DNA of 64,000 nucleotides from positions 1 through 64,000 of the forward strand of contig JACRNB010000006.1 in assembly GCA_016219425.1 (NCBI GenBank), given 5' to 3'. Within the stretch, counting starts at the first letter, position 1; each line of letters begins with the position of its first letter. Positions 54,658 to 63,471 of this stretch are shown here, piece after piece. The translations under genes were made by a program, and so were the position numbers. Under the pieces are notes generated by a model. The model saw only the letters and a program-made list of their open reading frames with translations. It was not told where the DNA came from and made no database searches. This DNA is from Betaproteobacteria bacterium. GTDB lineage: Bacteria > Pseudomonadota > Gammaproteobacteria > Burkholderiales > Thiobacillaceae.

Positions 54658-57546
54658 ATGTCCAGAGCCTCCCCGTTTCACGTCGTCCTGCTCATCCTGT
54701 CCCTGTCCTGCGCGCCCTCCGCCCATGCCAACGTGGAAGCGGCGCAATTACTGCTCAAGAGCGCCCAGGCCCACAACGCATCGGGTCGCCCGGTGGAGGC
54801 GGAACAGACCGCGCGGGAGTTGCTGTCCCTGGCTTCCTCCCTGGGCGACCCGGCGCGACAGCGTCTCGGCGCGGCGGCCACGTTCCATCTGGGCGTCGCC
54901 CTGCGCTCCCAGGGGCGTCATGCCGATGCGGAACCGGTTCTGCGCGATGCCCTGAAACGCCAGATGGATGCCTGGGGCAAGACGTCCTTTCAGGCCGGTG
55001 CAGTGGAAACGGAACTGGGCATCTGCCTCACCAGTCTGGGCCGCCTGTCCGAGGGCGCCGCCCTGTTGCGAAGCGCCGTCGCCCACCTGGACAGCGCCCG
55101 GAATGAGGACGCCCTGCCCCAGACCTACAAGGCGCGCGGCATGCTGGCCCGCACCCTGATCCAGACCGGGGAGGATGAAGAGGCGGAACACCTGCTGCGC
55201 TCCGTGCTGGCCGCCCCTCCGGGGGGGCAGGCGGTGGAACGCTGGCGCGGGTATGCCCAGATCAATCTGGCGATGCTGCGCAACCGCCAGCATCGCCACG
55301 CCGAGGCCGAAACCCACGCCCGCGCCGGCCTGGCCCTGGCGGAAAAACATCTGGGCGCACGCCATGGCAACACCAATGAGGCCCTCTATCTTCTGGGCCT
55401 GTCCTTGTTGAAACAGGACCGTCTGGACGAGGCGGAAGCCCCGCTGCGGCGCTCGGTGGAGATCCAGCGTCAGCGCGGTACGGATCACGATTACGGTTCC
55501 AAGTCGCAGTCCTATCTGTACCTGGGCGGGGTGCTGGAGGCCAAAGGCAATCTGGCGGAGGCGGAGCAGCTTCTGGCCGAGGCGAAAGAGCTGGCTAGCG
55601 CCAACGGTTCCCGTCCGGCGCAATTGAATACGTTGCGCCAGTACGCCGACTTCCTGTCCCGCCACGGACGGGAGGCGGATGCCCTGCCCCTGTTCCGGCA
55701 GGCCACCGAGGCCAGCGACCGCCTGTTTGCCCAGACCCGGGGCGTGGACGAGACGGCGCGGGAGCGGCTGCTGCAACACAACTTCCCCATCTACGCCAAG
55801 GCCGTGTCCAACCTGCTGCGCCTCCACGCCAAGACGAGGGAGCCGGCCCACGCGCGGGAGGCCCTGGCGGAGGTGTCGCGCACCCAGAGCCGCCTGTTTA
55901 CGGAACAACTGCGCGTCGCCGCCGCCGCCCGTTTCCGCGAGGACCGGAATTTCCGTCGTCTGGAGGAGGCGCGCGCCGACGCCATTACCGAAGAGATCGA
56001 GACCAGCCGCCGCTTCACCTTGCTGGGCCGGCTTGACCCCGTCAGCGGCGAGGCGCTTCTGGCCGTTCCCAGCGACGATCCCCTGGTGCGCCCGCGTCAG
56101 GATGCGGACCTGCGCGCGCGTTTGGCAGCCTGGCGCAAGGCCCAGTCGGCCCGGAAGGAGGCGGAGACGGCCTTGTGGAACGACTACCCCAGCTACATGG
56201 AACTCCAGGCCCCCCGGCCTGTGACCGTGGAAGACCTGCAACAGCGCTGGCTCAGGCCGGGCGAGGCGGCGCTGGCCTATTTCCTGCTGAAGGACCGTCT
56301 CGCCATCTTCGTGGTGACGCAGAACCGCTTCCGCCTGGTGACGAGCCCGGCGGGACGGGAGGAGATCACCCGTCTGGTGAGCGCCGCGCGCAAACCCATG
56401 GAACAGGGCGGCATGGCGGCGCTGAAGAACCTGGACCCCGCTGTGCTGCACCAGCTCTACACCCACCTGATCCAGCCGGTGGCCGAGGATCTACAGGGGG
56501 TCGAGCGCATCCTGGCGGTGGGCGACGGGACGATCCACACCCTGCCCCTGGAGATGTTGGTGACTCGCTGGGGCGAGGCGGAACGCAAGGCGTACGCCGA
56601 GGCGGGGAAGAAGGGCGACCTGTCGGAGTACGCCGCCCTGGATTACGCCGGCGGCCACTACCGCATTTCCTACTGGCCCAGTCTGGCCGCTCTGGCCTAC
56701 CAGCGCGGCCAGGCGCGGCCCCAGGCCCGTTTCAAGCGCCAGTTGGTGGCCTTTGCCGACCCGGTGTTCGAGGATGGGGAGGGGACCGTGCCCGCCGCCA
56801 CCCGCGCCGTCCTGACCAACCTGGGAGGGCTGAACCGGGGCGCCATCCGCATCCCGCGTCTGCCGGAGACGGCGGACGAAGCGCGCGAGGCCGCCGCCAT
56901 CCTGGGCGGACGCCACGACCTGTACCTGCGTGAGGAGGCGCGGGAGGCGCGCGCCAAGGGGAAGGATCTGGGCGACGCCCGCTACCTGCACTTCGCCACC
57001 CACGGCCTGCTGGGCGGCGAATTCAGCCAGCTCAAGGCGGATCAAGGCGAGCCCGAGGCCCGCACCCGCAGTCTGGCGGTGGTGGCGGAGGACGCCGACG
57101 CCCCCGCATCGCCCGGCAAGAAGGCGGATCGCGGGCAACCTTCCCTGGTGCTCACCCTGGTGGGTAATGAAGCGGGCGAGGACGGCCTGCTCACCATGGG
57201 CGAGGTGATCGAGCGCATGCAGCTCAATGCCGATCTGGTGGTGCTCTCCGCCTGCAACACCGCGGGCGAACACGACACCGCCAAGACCGGGGAGGGTTTT
57301 GCCGGTCTCACCCGCGCCTTCATGCATGCCGGTGCGCGCGGGCTGCTGGTCTCCCACTGGAGCGTGGAAAGTCAGGCCACCAAAGACCTGGTGGTGGAGA
57401 CCTTCCGCCGCCTCAAAGCGGGCAAATCAGCCGATCTGGCCCTGGCCGAGGCCCGCAACCAGTTGCGGACAGGCCATTCCCGCACCCTGGGCGTGTCCCA
57501 GGCGCACCCCTTCTTCTGGGCGCCGTTTGTGCATGTGGGGGATTGA
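54658..57546 (+). CDS. Exported TPR-CHAT protein
   Basis: A 962-residue protein with a signal peptide (MSRASPFHVVLLILSLSC to about residue 24). About eight to ten tetratricopeptide repeats follow (about 25-400; for example YLYLGGVLEAKGNLAEAEQLL). The C-terminal CHAT domain (about 650-960) has both catalytic residues of the caspase fold: His782 (FATHGLL) and Cys866 (LSACNTAG). The end GVSQAHPFFWAPFVHVGD is typical of CHAT. It is divergent from the C14 caspase gene. Unlike CRISPR-linked TPR-CHAT proteases it is predicted to be exported, and no CRISPR array or cas gene is nearby. There is no good ribosome-binding site before this ATG. Confidence 0.88.
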   Translation: MSRASPFHVVLLILSLSCAPSAHANVEAAQLLLKSAQAHNASGRPVEAEQTARELLSLASSLGDPARQRLGAAATFHLGVALRSQGRHADAEPVLRDALKRQMDAWGKTSFQAGAVETELGICLTSLGRLSEGAALLRSAVAHLDSARNEDALPQTYKARGMLARTLIQTGEDEEAEHLLRSVLAAPPGGQAVERWRGYAQINLAMLRNRQHRHAEAETHARAGLALAEKHLGARHGNTNEALYLLGLSLLKQDRLDEAEAPLRRSVEIQRQRGTDHDYGSKSQSYLYLGGVLEAKGNLAEAEQLLAEAKELASANGSRPAQLNTLRQYADFLSRHGREADALPLFRQATEASDRLFAQTRGVDETARERLLQHNFPIYAKAVSNLLRLHAKTREPAHAREALAEVSRTQSRLFTEQLRVAAAARFREDRNFRRLEEARADAITEEIETSRRFTLLGRLDPVSGEALLAVPSDDPLVRPRQDADLRARLAAWRKAQSARKEAETALWNDYPSYMELQAPRPVTVEDLQQRWLRPGEAALAYFLLKDRLAIFVVTQNRFRLVTSPAGREEITRLVSAARKPMEQGGMAALKNLDPAVLHQLYTHLIQPVAEDLQGVERILAVGDGTIHTLPLEMLVTRWGEAERKAYAEAGKKGDLSEYAALDYAGGHYRISYWPSLAALAYQRGQARPQARFKRQLVAFADPVFEDGEGTVPAATRAVLTNLGGLNRGAIRIPRLPETADEAREAAAILGGRHDLYLREEAREARAKGKDLGDARYLHFATHGLLGGEFSQLKADQGEPEARTRSLAVVAEDADAPASPGKKADRGQPSLVLTLVGNEAGEDGLLTMGEVIERMQLNADLVVLSACNTAGEHDTAKTGEGFAGLTRAFMHAGARGLLVSHWSVESQATKDLVVETFRRLKAGKSADLALAEARNQLRTGHSRTLGVSQAHPFFWAPFVHVGD

Positions 57547-57548
57547 AC

Positions 57549-57687
57549 CTGGAAACCGCAGTTGAAATGCTCGTAGGTGCGAATTCATTCGCACAGAAGT
57601 CATTGATTGTGCGAATGAATTCGCACCTACAGACAACTCGCAACGGATTGAATCGTCATGAATTTATCCGTCAACTGCGTGTTCTGG
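57549..57687. repeat. 139-bp MITE-like element, copy B
   Basis: It matches copy A (45645-45783) along its whole length, including core arms (57572-57630) and outer ends. It begins two bases after the TPR-CHAT stop and ends 14 bases before the nadB stop, so it fills the gap between two convergent genes. Confidence 0.88.
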
Positions 57688-57701
57688 ATTGAACGGGGGG
57701 G

Positions 57702-59261
57702 CTACCCCGGAAGCAGGACCGTATCCCGCGCCTGCGCCAGCAGCCCCAGGAAGTCCCGTGAGGCGTGCAGGCCGCGGCTTTCACGCCGCGCGCGCGCGCA
57801 GCGCACGATCAGTTCGGCGGTGAGCACCAGATTGCGCAGCTCGATCAGGTCGTTGCTGACGCGGAAGTTGCTGTAGTACTCGAAGATCTCGTCGTTGAGC
57901 AGGGCCAGGCGGTGCGCCGCGCGCTCCAGGCGCTTGGTGGTGCGCACGATGCCGACGTAGTCCCACATGAAGCGGCGCAGCTCGTGCCAGTTGTGGGCGA
58001 TGACGATCTCCTCGTCGGCGTCCGTCACCCGGCTTTCATCCCAGTCCGGCAGGGTCAGCGCAGCGGGGAGCGCGCGCGCGGCGATGTCCGCCGCCGCCGC
58101 GCGGCCATACACCACGCACTCCAGCAGGGAGTTGGAGGCCAGCCGGTTGGCCCCGTGCAGGCCGGTGCAACTGGTCTCGCCGATGGCGTACAGGCGTTCC
58201 GCATCGGCGCGCCCGGCGCGGTCCACCACCACGCCGCCGCAGGTGTAGTGCGCGGCGGGGGCGATGGGAATCCACTCGCGCGTGATGTCAATGCCCAGCC
58301 CCAGACAGCGCGCGTGGATGGTGGGGAAGTGGCTGATGATGAATTTGGCCGGTTTGTGCGTGATGTCCAGGTACACGCAGTCCAGGCCGCGCCGTTTCAT
58401 CTCGAAGTCGATGGCGCGCGCGACCACGTCGCGCGGGGCCAGTTCCGCGCGTTCGTCGTGCTCGGGCATGAAGCGGGAGCCGTCGGGCAGGCGCAGCAGC
58501 GCGCCTTCGCCGCGCATGGCCTCGGTGATGAGGAAGGACTTGGCGTGCGGGTGATACAGGCAGGTGGGGTGGAACTGGATGAACTCCATGTTGGCCACGC
58601 GGCAGCCTGCGCGCCAGGCCATGGCGATGCCGTCGCCGGTGGCCGTGTCCGGGTTGGTGGTGTAGAGGAAGGCCTTGCCTGCGCCGCCCGTGGCCAGCAC
58701 GGTGAAGCCGGCGGCCAGGGTGCGCACGCGCCCGCTTGCGGTGTCCAGCACATAGGCGCCATGCACGGCGCGCCCCTCGCGCCCGAGGCGGCGGTCGGTG
58801 ATGAGGTCGATGGCGATGTGCTGGGTGAGCAGGGTGACGTTGGGTCGCGCCGCCACCCGCGCCAGCAGGGTTTCCTGCACTGCGCGTCCGGTGGCGTCGG
58901 CCTTGTGCAGGATGCGGCGGTGCGAATGGCCGCCTTCGCGCGTGAGGTGGTAGTCCGCCCCGTCCCGGTCGAACGGCGCGCCCTGCTGCATCAGCCAGCG
59001 CACGGCGTCGGGGCCGGACTCCACCACGAAACGCACCGCCGCCTCGTCGCACAGACCCGCGCCCGCCACCAGGGTGTCTTCCACATGGGCGTCAAAGCTG
59101 TCGTCCTCCCCCAGCACCGCGGCAATGCCGCCCTGCGCCCAGGCGCTGGAACTGTCCGCCGCCGTCTTCTTGGTCACCAGGCCCACGCGCATGGACTCGG
59201 GCAGGGAGAGCGCCAGGGAGGCGGCGGCAAGACCGGAACCGATGATGAGGACGTCGTACAT
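57702..59261 (-). CDS. nadB: L-aspartate oxidase NadB
   Basis: NadB (519 residues) oxidises L-aspartate to iminoaspartate with FAD, the first step to quinolinate; NadA (42.5 kb) takes the product. The FAD site [19 protein letters not shown] starts at residue 4. [38 protein letters not shown]-type and [10 protein letters not shown] motifs are present, as is the flavin-domain end [21 protein letters not shown]-like block. Normal length. Confidence 0.97.
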   Translation of the reverse strand: MYDVLIIGSGLAAASLALSLPESMRVGLVTKKTAADSSSAWAQGGIAAVLGEDDSFDAHVEDTLVAGAGLCDEAAVRFVVESGPDAVRWLMQQGAPFDRDGADYHLTREGGHSHRRILHKADATGRAVQETLLARVAARPNVTLLTQHIAIDLITDRRLGREGRAVHGAYVLDTASGRVRTLAAGFTVLATGGAGKAFLYTTNPDTATGDGIAMAWRAGCRVANMEFIQFHPTCLYHPHAKSFLITEAMRGEGALLRLPDGSRFMPEHDERAELAPRDVVARAIDFEMKRRGLDCVYLDITHKPAKFIISHFPTIHARCLGLGIDITREWIPIAPAAHYTCGGVVVDRAGRADAERLYAIGETSCTGLHGANRLASNSLLECVVYGRAAAADIAARALPAALTLPDWDESRVTDADEEIVIAHNWHELRRFMWDYVGIVRTTKRLERAAHRLALLNDEIFEYYSNFRVSNDLIELRNLVLTAELIVRCARARRESRGLHASRDFLGLLAQARDTVLLPG

Positions 59262-59290
59262 GGGCGGGGGAAAAGTGCGGGATGAAGGGC

Positions 59291-59320
59291 GGGAACTATT
59301 GCGGGAAGCGGCCAGTCAGT
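59291..59320 (+). promoter_or_regulatory. Possible sigma-E-type promoter before rpoE
   Basis: GGAACTA at 59292-59298 and TCAGT at 59316-59320, 17 bases apart, loosely match the extracytoplasmic sigma consensus GGAACTT and TCnnA. It lies 71 bases before the rpoE start, where an autoregulated promoter would be expected. The -10 half is weak. Confidence 0.35.
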
Positions 59321-59390
59321 GTGCCGGGCGACCTGGTTCGGGATGGTTATACTCGCCCGTCGGTTGAGGCCGCAACGGGGAAGCAAGGGA

Positions 59391-59990
59391 ATGAGCGACC
59401 GGGAAATCGACCTCCAGTTGGTCGAACGAATACGCGCAGGAGACAAGCAGGCTTATGGGCTGCTGGTGGAGAAATACCGCCGCAAGCTGATGCGCCTGCT
59501 TTCTCGCATGGTGCGCAATTCGGACGATGTCGAGGACATTGCGCAGGAGACCTTCATCAAGGCCTACCGCGCCCTGGCCAATTTTCGCGGTGACGCGGCC
59601 TTCTATACCTGGCTGTACCGCATCGGCGTGAACACTGCCAAGAACCATCTGGTCGCCCGCGGCAAGGCCATGGCCACGGTTTCGGATCAGGCCATGGACG
59701 ATGAGGATGAGCCGGATGAACGTCTGGTGGCGCAGGACATTGGAACGCCGGAGTCGGAACTGCTGTCGAAGCAGGCAGCCATGGCCGTAAGCGAAGCGGT
59801 GGAGGCCCTGCCGGAGGAACTGCGCCAGGCCATTACCCTGCGCGAGATGGAAGGGCTGAGTTATGAGGAAATCGCTGTCAGCATGAATTGCCCCATCGGC
59901 ACCGTGCGCTCCCGCATCTTTCGGGCGCGCGAGGCCATCGCCCTGAAACTTCGCCCCATCCTGGGCGCTCCTGAAGACCGGAGGTGGTAA
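59391..59990 (+). CDS. rpoE: Extracytoplasmic stress sigma factor RpoE (AlgU)
   Basis: A 199-residue ECF sigma factor. Region 2 reads LVEKYRRKLMRLLSRMVRNSDDVEDIAQETFIKAYRAL (split about 25-65). Region 4 contains LREMEGLSYEEIAVSMNCPIGTVRSRI. Length and the following rseA-rseB-rseC-mucD genes identify it as RpoE/AlgU, the envelope-stress sigma factor. The ATG at 59391 is used; the frame upstream overlaps the promoter region. Confidence 0.96.
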   Translation: MSDREIDLQLVERIRAGDKQAYGLLVEKYRRKLMRLLSRMVRNSDDVEDIAQETFIKAYRALANFRGDAAFYTWLYRIGVNTAKNHLVARGKAMATVSDQAMDDEDEPDERLVAQDIGTPESELLSKQAAMAVSEAVEALPEELRQAITLREMEGLSYEEIAVSMNCPIGTVRSRIFRAREAIALKLRPILGAPEDRRW

Positions 59991-59992
59991 CC

Positions 59993-60472
59993 ATGTACAC
60001 CGCACCGCAACCCCGTGAAGACGAGACCTTGTCCGCCTTCTTCGATGGCGAATTGAGCGACGAGATGGCGCGCTCCGTGCTGCGTCGGCTGGACGCGCAT
60101 CCAGCGGAGCGCCGCCGCTACGACGAGTACTGCGCCGTGAGCGCCGCTCTGCGCGGCCTGCCGGACGCCGTGCCGGATCTGACCTCCCGCGTCATGGCCG
60201 CGCTGGAACGGGAGCCTGTCGTGCTCGCGCCCATGCGTCGCATCGCGCCGCGTCCGCCGCTGCTGTGGGCCGCCGCCGCCGCGGTTGCCGTTCTCACCTG
60301 GAGCCTGTGGTCCGTCCTGCCGCATCCGCAAGAACCCCTGCCTCTGGCCGCCCGCCAACCCGCCGATCAGGCTTTGCCCTATCTGGCGGCGCACCAGGAT
60401 TACGCCCAGGCGGTGATGTCGCCGACGGAGATGCAGTTCACCCGCGTGTCTCTGGCGGAGGCGGGACGGTGA
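59993..60472 (+). CDS. rseA: Anti-sigma-E factor RseA
   Basis: A 159-residue membrane anti-sigma factor. The cytosolic RseA/MucA domain (LSAFFDGELSDEMARSVLRRL, then RYDEYCAVSAALRG) binds RpoE. One membrane helix follows (PLLWAAAAAVAVLTWSLW, about 90-108), then a short periplasmic end that is the likely target of DegS/RseP-type cleavage. GGAGGT with an 8-base spacer precedes the ATG. It is two bases after rpoE. Confidence 0.93.
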   Translation: MYTAPQPREDETLSAFFDGELSDEMARSVLRRLDAHPAERRRYDEYCAVSAALRGLPDAVPDLTSRVMAALEREPVVLAPMRRIAPRPPLLWAAAAAVAVLTWSLWSVLPHPQEPLPLAARQPADQALPYLAAHQDYAQAVMSPTEMQFTRVSLAEAGR

Positions 60473-61398
60473 GAACTGCCTGGTTCCTGCTTTTTCTGCC
60501 CCTGGCGGCCCAGGCCGCCGACCCCTTGCCTGCTGGTGAGGCCGCGGTCTGGCTGCAACGCATGGCGGACAGCGCCCGGCGCATGAGCTACGAGGGGGTG
60601 TTCGTATTCCGCAACGGCCCCGAGATGCACACCCTGTCCGTGGCCAACCGCCCGGTGGGCCAGAGCAGCGAGAGCCGACTCAAGGCCCTGGACGGCATGC
60701 AGCGGGAGGTGCGCTGCACTCAGGCCGGCGCCATCACGGTGATGTCGGACGGCGCTCAGGTGCGCATGGAAAAACGCCTGTCCGGGCGCCACTTCCCCGA
60801 TCTGCTGCCGGCCAATGCCGCCTCCCTGGCGAACTGGTATGCGGTGAAACTGGGCGAGACGGCGCGGGTGGCGGGGCTGGATTGCACCGAGGTGGAACTG
60901 GTCCCCAAGGATGTCTTCCGCTGGGGTTACATCCTGTGCGCGGAGAAGAACTCCGGCCTGCCGCTCAAGGCGGTGATGGTGAACGAGGCGGGCCTGCCCC
61001 TGACCCAGTTCTCCTTTGCTGAACTGAAGCTGGGGGCGACGCCGCGCATGGACCCCATGCCCCTGTCCGACATGCCCGAGACGGCCAGGCCGGTGGCCAG
61101 CGAGCGGGTGACGGTGACGGCGCTGCCGCCCGGCTACGCGCGCATCGCCGCGGTATCGCGCCAGTTGCCCAACAAACCCGGTCAGGTGGAGCACTGGGTA
61201 TTCAGCGATGGCCTCACCCACATCTCCCTGTTCCTGGAACACGCCGCCAAGCCGGTGGAGACCATGAAGGGCCAGAGCAGGCCGGGGGACATCCACATGC
61301 TTACGCGCCAGGTGGGCAGCCTTCAGGCCACGGTGCTGGGCAACGCCCCGTGGCCCGCCGTGGAGCAGGTGGCGATGGGGTTGGAGGTGCGGAAGTGA
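60469..61398 (+). CDS. rseB: Periplasmic sigma-E regulator RseB (MucB)
   Basis: RseB (309 residues) binds the periplasmic end of RseA and shields it from proteolysis until it senses envelope stress. A signal peptide (RTAWFLLFLPLAAQAADP) precedes the MucB/RseB N domain (MSYEGVFVFRNGPEMHTL) and the C domain (GYARIAAVSRQLPNKPGQVEHWVFSDGL-like region). The start is a GTG at 60469 overlapping the rseA stop. Confidence 0.93.
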   Translation: MRTAWFLLFLPLAAQAADPLPAGEAAVWLQRMADSARRMSYEGVFVFRNGPEMHTLSVANRPVGQSSESRLKALDGMQREVRCTQAGAITVMSDGAQVRMEKRLSGRHFPDLLPANAASLANWYAVKLGETARVAGLDCTEVELVPKDVFRWGYILCAEKNSGLPLKAVMVNEAGLPLTQFSFAELKLGATPRMDPMPLSDMPETARPVASERVTVTALPPGYARIAAVSRQLPNKPGQVEHWVFSDGLTHISLFLEHAAKPVETMKGQSRPGDIHMLTRQVGSLQATVLGNAPWPAVEQVAMGLEVRK

Positions 61399-61826
61399 TT
61401 GCCACCGAGGCTCCCGCCCGCGTCACCCGCGTGGAGGGGAATGACGCCTGGGTGGTGAGCGAGGCCCCCGCTTCCTGCGGGGCGTGCGGCGGCAAGGGCT
61501 GCGGTTCTTCCGTGTTCGCGCGCATGTGGCGTCCGGACGAACCCGAATATCGCGTCGATAACCCCATCGGCGCAGCCCCTGGCGAGGCCGTGGTGGTGGG
61601 CCTGCCCGCCGGCGCCCTGCTGCGCGCTTCGCTCCTGGGTTACGGCTTGCCGCTGCTGCTGCTGCTGGCGGGCGCAGGCCTCGGCCATGCGCTCGGCGGG
61701 GAACCCGGCGCGATTCTGGGCGGTCTGTGCGGGCTGGCGCTGGCGGCGCTGGGCGTGAAACGGAGCCGGATGTCCGCCGTGCCGGTGATCCGGCGGCGCG
61801 GGTCCGGCGTCTGCGGGACGCAGTAG
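61395..61826 (+). CDS. rseC: SoxR-reducing/RseC-family membrane protein
   Basis: A 143-residue inner-membrane protein. The cytosolic N-terminal part has the cysteine cluster SCGACGGKGCGSSVF; two adjacent membrane helices follow (LLGYGLPLLLLLAGAGLGHAL and GAILGGLCGLALAALG, about 78-117). RseC acts with the Rsx complex to reduce SoxR in enterobacteria. The start is a GTG at 61395 overlapping the rseB stop. Confidence 0.88.
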   Translation: MIATEAPARVTRVEGNDAWVVSEAPASCGACGGKGCGSSVFARMWRPDEPEYRVDNPIGAAPGEAVVVGLPAGALLRASLLGYGLPLLLLLAGAGLGHALGGEPGAILGGLCGLALAALGVKRSRMSAVPVIRRRGSGVCGTQ

Positions 61827-61831
61827 TTTTT

Positions 61832-61886
61832 TGTAGCGCCGGCATCTTGCCGGCTCCCAACCTGCCGGCAGGGATGCCGGCGCTAC
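61832..61886. repeat. Palindromic repeat, TGTAGCGCCGGCAT family, copy 2
   Basis: TGTAGCGCCGGCAT at the left and ATGCCGGCGCTAC at the right, with inner GCCGGC pairs, match copy 1 at 37841-37899. It fills most of the 74-base gap between rseC and mucD. Confidence 0.85.
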
Positions 61887-61900
61887 GTGAAGGGGTCAAG

Positions 61901-63301
61901 ATGAACCGATGGATCGTATTGCTGGGCCTGTGCTCCAGCCTGTTCCTGGCCAACGGCGCCCAGGCCCAGTTGCCCGACTTTGCCGACCTGGTGGAGAAGC
62001 AGTCTCCCGCCGTGGTCAATATCACCACCACTCAGGAGGCGAAGAAGGCGACCAAGCGCCCGCCGCGCGGGCATGACCAGGATGAGATGCAGGAGTTCTT
62101 CCGCCGCTTCATGCCGCCGAACATGGAACCCTTCTTGCCGCCCGAGAGCGCGCCGCGCAACCGCTCGCCGCGCAGGGGCCAGGGCTCCGGTTTCCTGATC
62201 TCCGCTGACGGGTACGTCCTCACCAACACCCATGTGGTGGATGAGGTGGACGAGGTGGTGGTGAAGCTGAACGACAAGCGCGAGTTCCGCGCCAAGGTCA
62301 TCGGCACGGACGCCCGCACCGACATCGCCCTGCTCAAGATCAACTCCGACAACCTGCCCCGCGTCGCCATCGGCAACCCGGACAAGGTGCGCGTGGGGGA
62401 GTGGGTGCTGGCCATCGGCGCGCCCTTCGGGTTTGAGAATTCCGTCACCGCCGGCATCGTCTCCGCCAAGGGGCGCAGCCTGCCGGACGAGAACTACGTC
62501 CCCTTCATCCAGACCGACGTGGCGGTCAACCCCGGCAACTCCGGCGGCCCGCTGTTCAACCTCAAGGGCGAGGTGGTGGGGGTCAACTCCCAGATCATTT
62601 CCCAGTCCGGCGGTTACATGGGCCTGTCCTTTGCCATCCCCATCGACGTGGCCATGGACGTGGCGGAACAACTCAAGTCCAAGGGCCGGGTGAACCGCGG
62701 CAAGCTGGGCGTGCTGATCCAGGAAGTCACCGCCGATCTGGCCGACTCCTTCGGCCTGGACAAGCCCCAGGGCGCTCTGGTGTCCGAGGTGGAGGCCGGC
62801 AGCCCCGCCGAGAAGGCCGGGGTGCAGCCTTCCGACATCATCCTCAAGTACGACGGCAAGCCCATCGCCTCCAGCATCGACCTGCCTCGTCTGGTGGGCG
62901 CCACCAAACCCGGCAGCAAGGCTGCGCTGACCATCTGGCGCAAGGGCGCAACGCGGGAACTGAGCGTGCAGGTGGGCGAGATGAGCGATGCCAGGACGGC
63001 CAAGGCCAGCCCCGCCGTCGAGAAGAAGTCCAACCGCGCTGGCCTCAGCGTGGTGGAACTGAATGCCGAGCAGAAACGCCAGCTCAAGGTCGCCAGCGGC
63101 GTACTGGTGGAGGAGGTGAGCGGACCTGCCGCCCGCGCCGGCATCCAGCCCGGCGATGTGATCCTGGCGATGAACAACAAGGAAGTGAACAGTCCCGAAG
63201 ATCTCGCCGCCCTGCTCAACGAACCGGGCCGCAAGAGCGCCGCCCTGCTGGTCAAGCGCGGCGAGGGTGCGCACTACGTTTCGTTGCGGCTGGAGAAGTG
63301 A
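61901..63301 (+). CDS. mucD: Periplasmic serine protease DegP/MucD
   Basis: A 466-residue HtrA-family protease. Signal peptide MNRWIVLLGLCSSLFLANGA is followed by a trypsin-like domain with His111 (TNTHVVD), Asp141 (TDIALLK) and Ser214 (GNSGGPLF). Two PDZ domains follow (about 255-345 and 370-460). It degrades misfolded envelope proteins and, as last gene of the rpoE operon, corresponds to MucD. AAGGGG lies before the ATG, just after a palindromic repeat. Confidence 0.96.
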   Translation: MNRWIVLLGLCSSLFLANGAQAQLPDFADLVEKQSPAVVNITTTQEAKKATKRPPRGHDQDEMQEFFRRFMPPNMEPFLPPESAPRNRSPRRGQGSGFLISADGYVLTNTHVVDEVDEVVVKLNDKREFRAKVIGTDARTDIALLKINSDNLPRVAIGNPDKVRVGEWVLAIGAPFGFENSVTAGIVSAKGRSLPDENYVPFIQTDVAVNPGNSGGPLFNLKGEVVGVNSQIISQSGGYMGLSFAIPIDVAMDVAEQLKSKGRVNRGKLGVLIQEVTADLADSFGLDKPQGALVSEVEAGSPAEKAGVQPSDIILKYDGKPIASSIDLPRLVGATKPGSKAALTIWRKGATRELSVQVGEMSDARTAKASPAVEKKSNRAGLSVVELNAEQKRQLKVASGVLVEEVSGPAARAGIQPGDVILAMNNKEVNSPEDLAALLNEPGRKSAALLVKRGEGAHYVSLRLEK

Positions 63302-63328
63302 TCCAGGAGCCGTGCTGACGATGCACGG

Positions 63329-63386
63329 CCCGTAGGTGCGAATTCATTCGCACTGAGACCCGTGCGAATGAATTCGCACCTACGGG
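63329..63386. repeat. Core palindrome of the MITE-like family, copy C
   Basis: The arms GTGCGAATTCATTCGCAC and GTGCGAATGAATTCGCAC and the outer CCCGTAG/CTACGGG match copies A and B, but the spacer is shorter and the 139-bp flanks are absent. It lies between mucD and lepA. Confidence 0.85.
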
Positions 63387-63471
63387 CGCTTTGGGGCGCC
63401 CCTCCCCCCTGCCGGGGCGGACCTACCTCGTCGGGTAGAATCCGCCCCGGTTTTTCATTGGATTCCCCGCC

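Noticed and set aside
52861-57546. TPR-CHAT and caspase pair as a CRISPR (Craspase-type) system
   Set aside because: There is no type III effector, array or guide, and both proteins have signal peptides, so a cytoplasmic RNA-guided role is unlikely.
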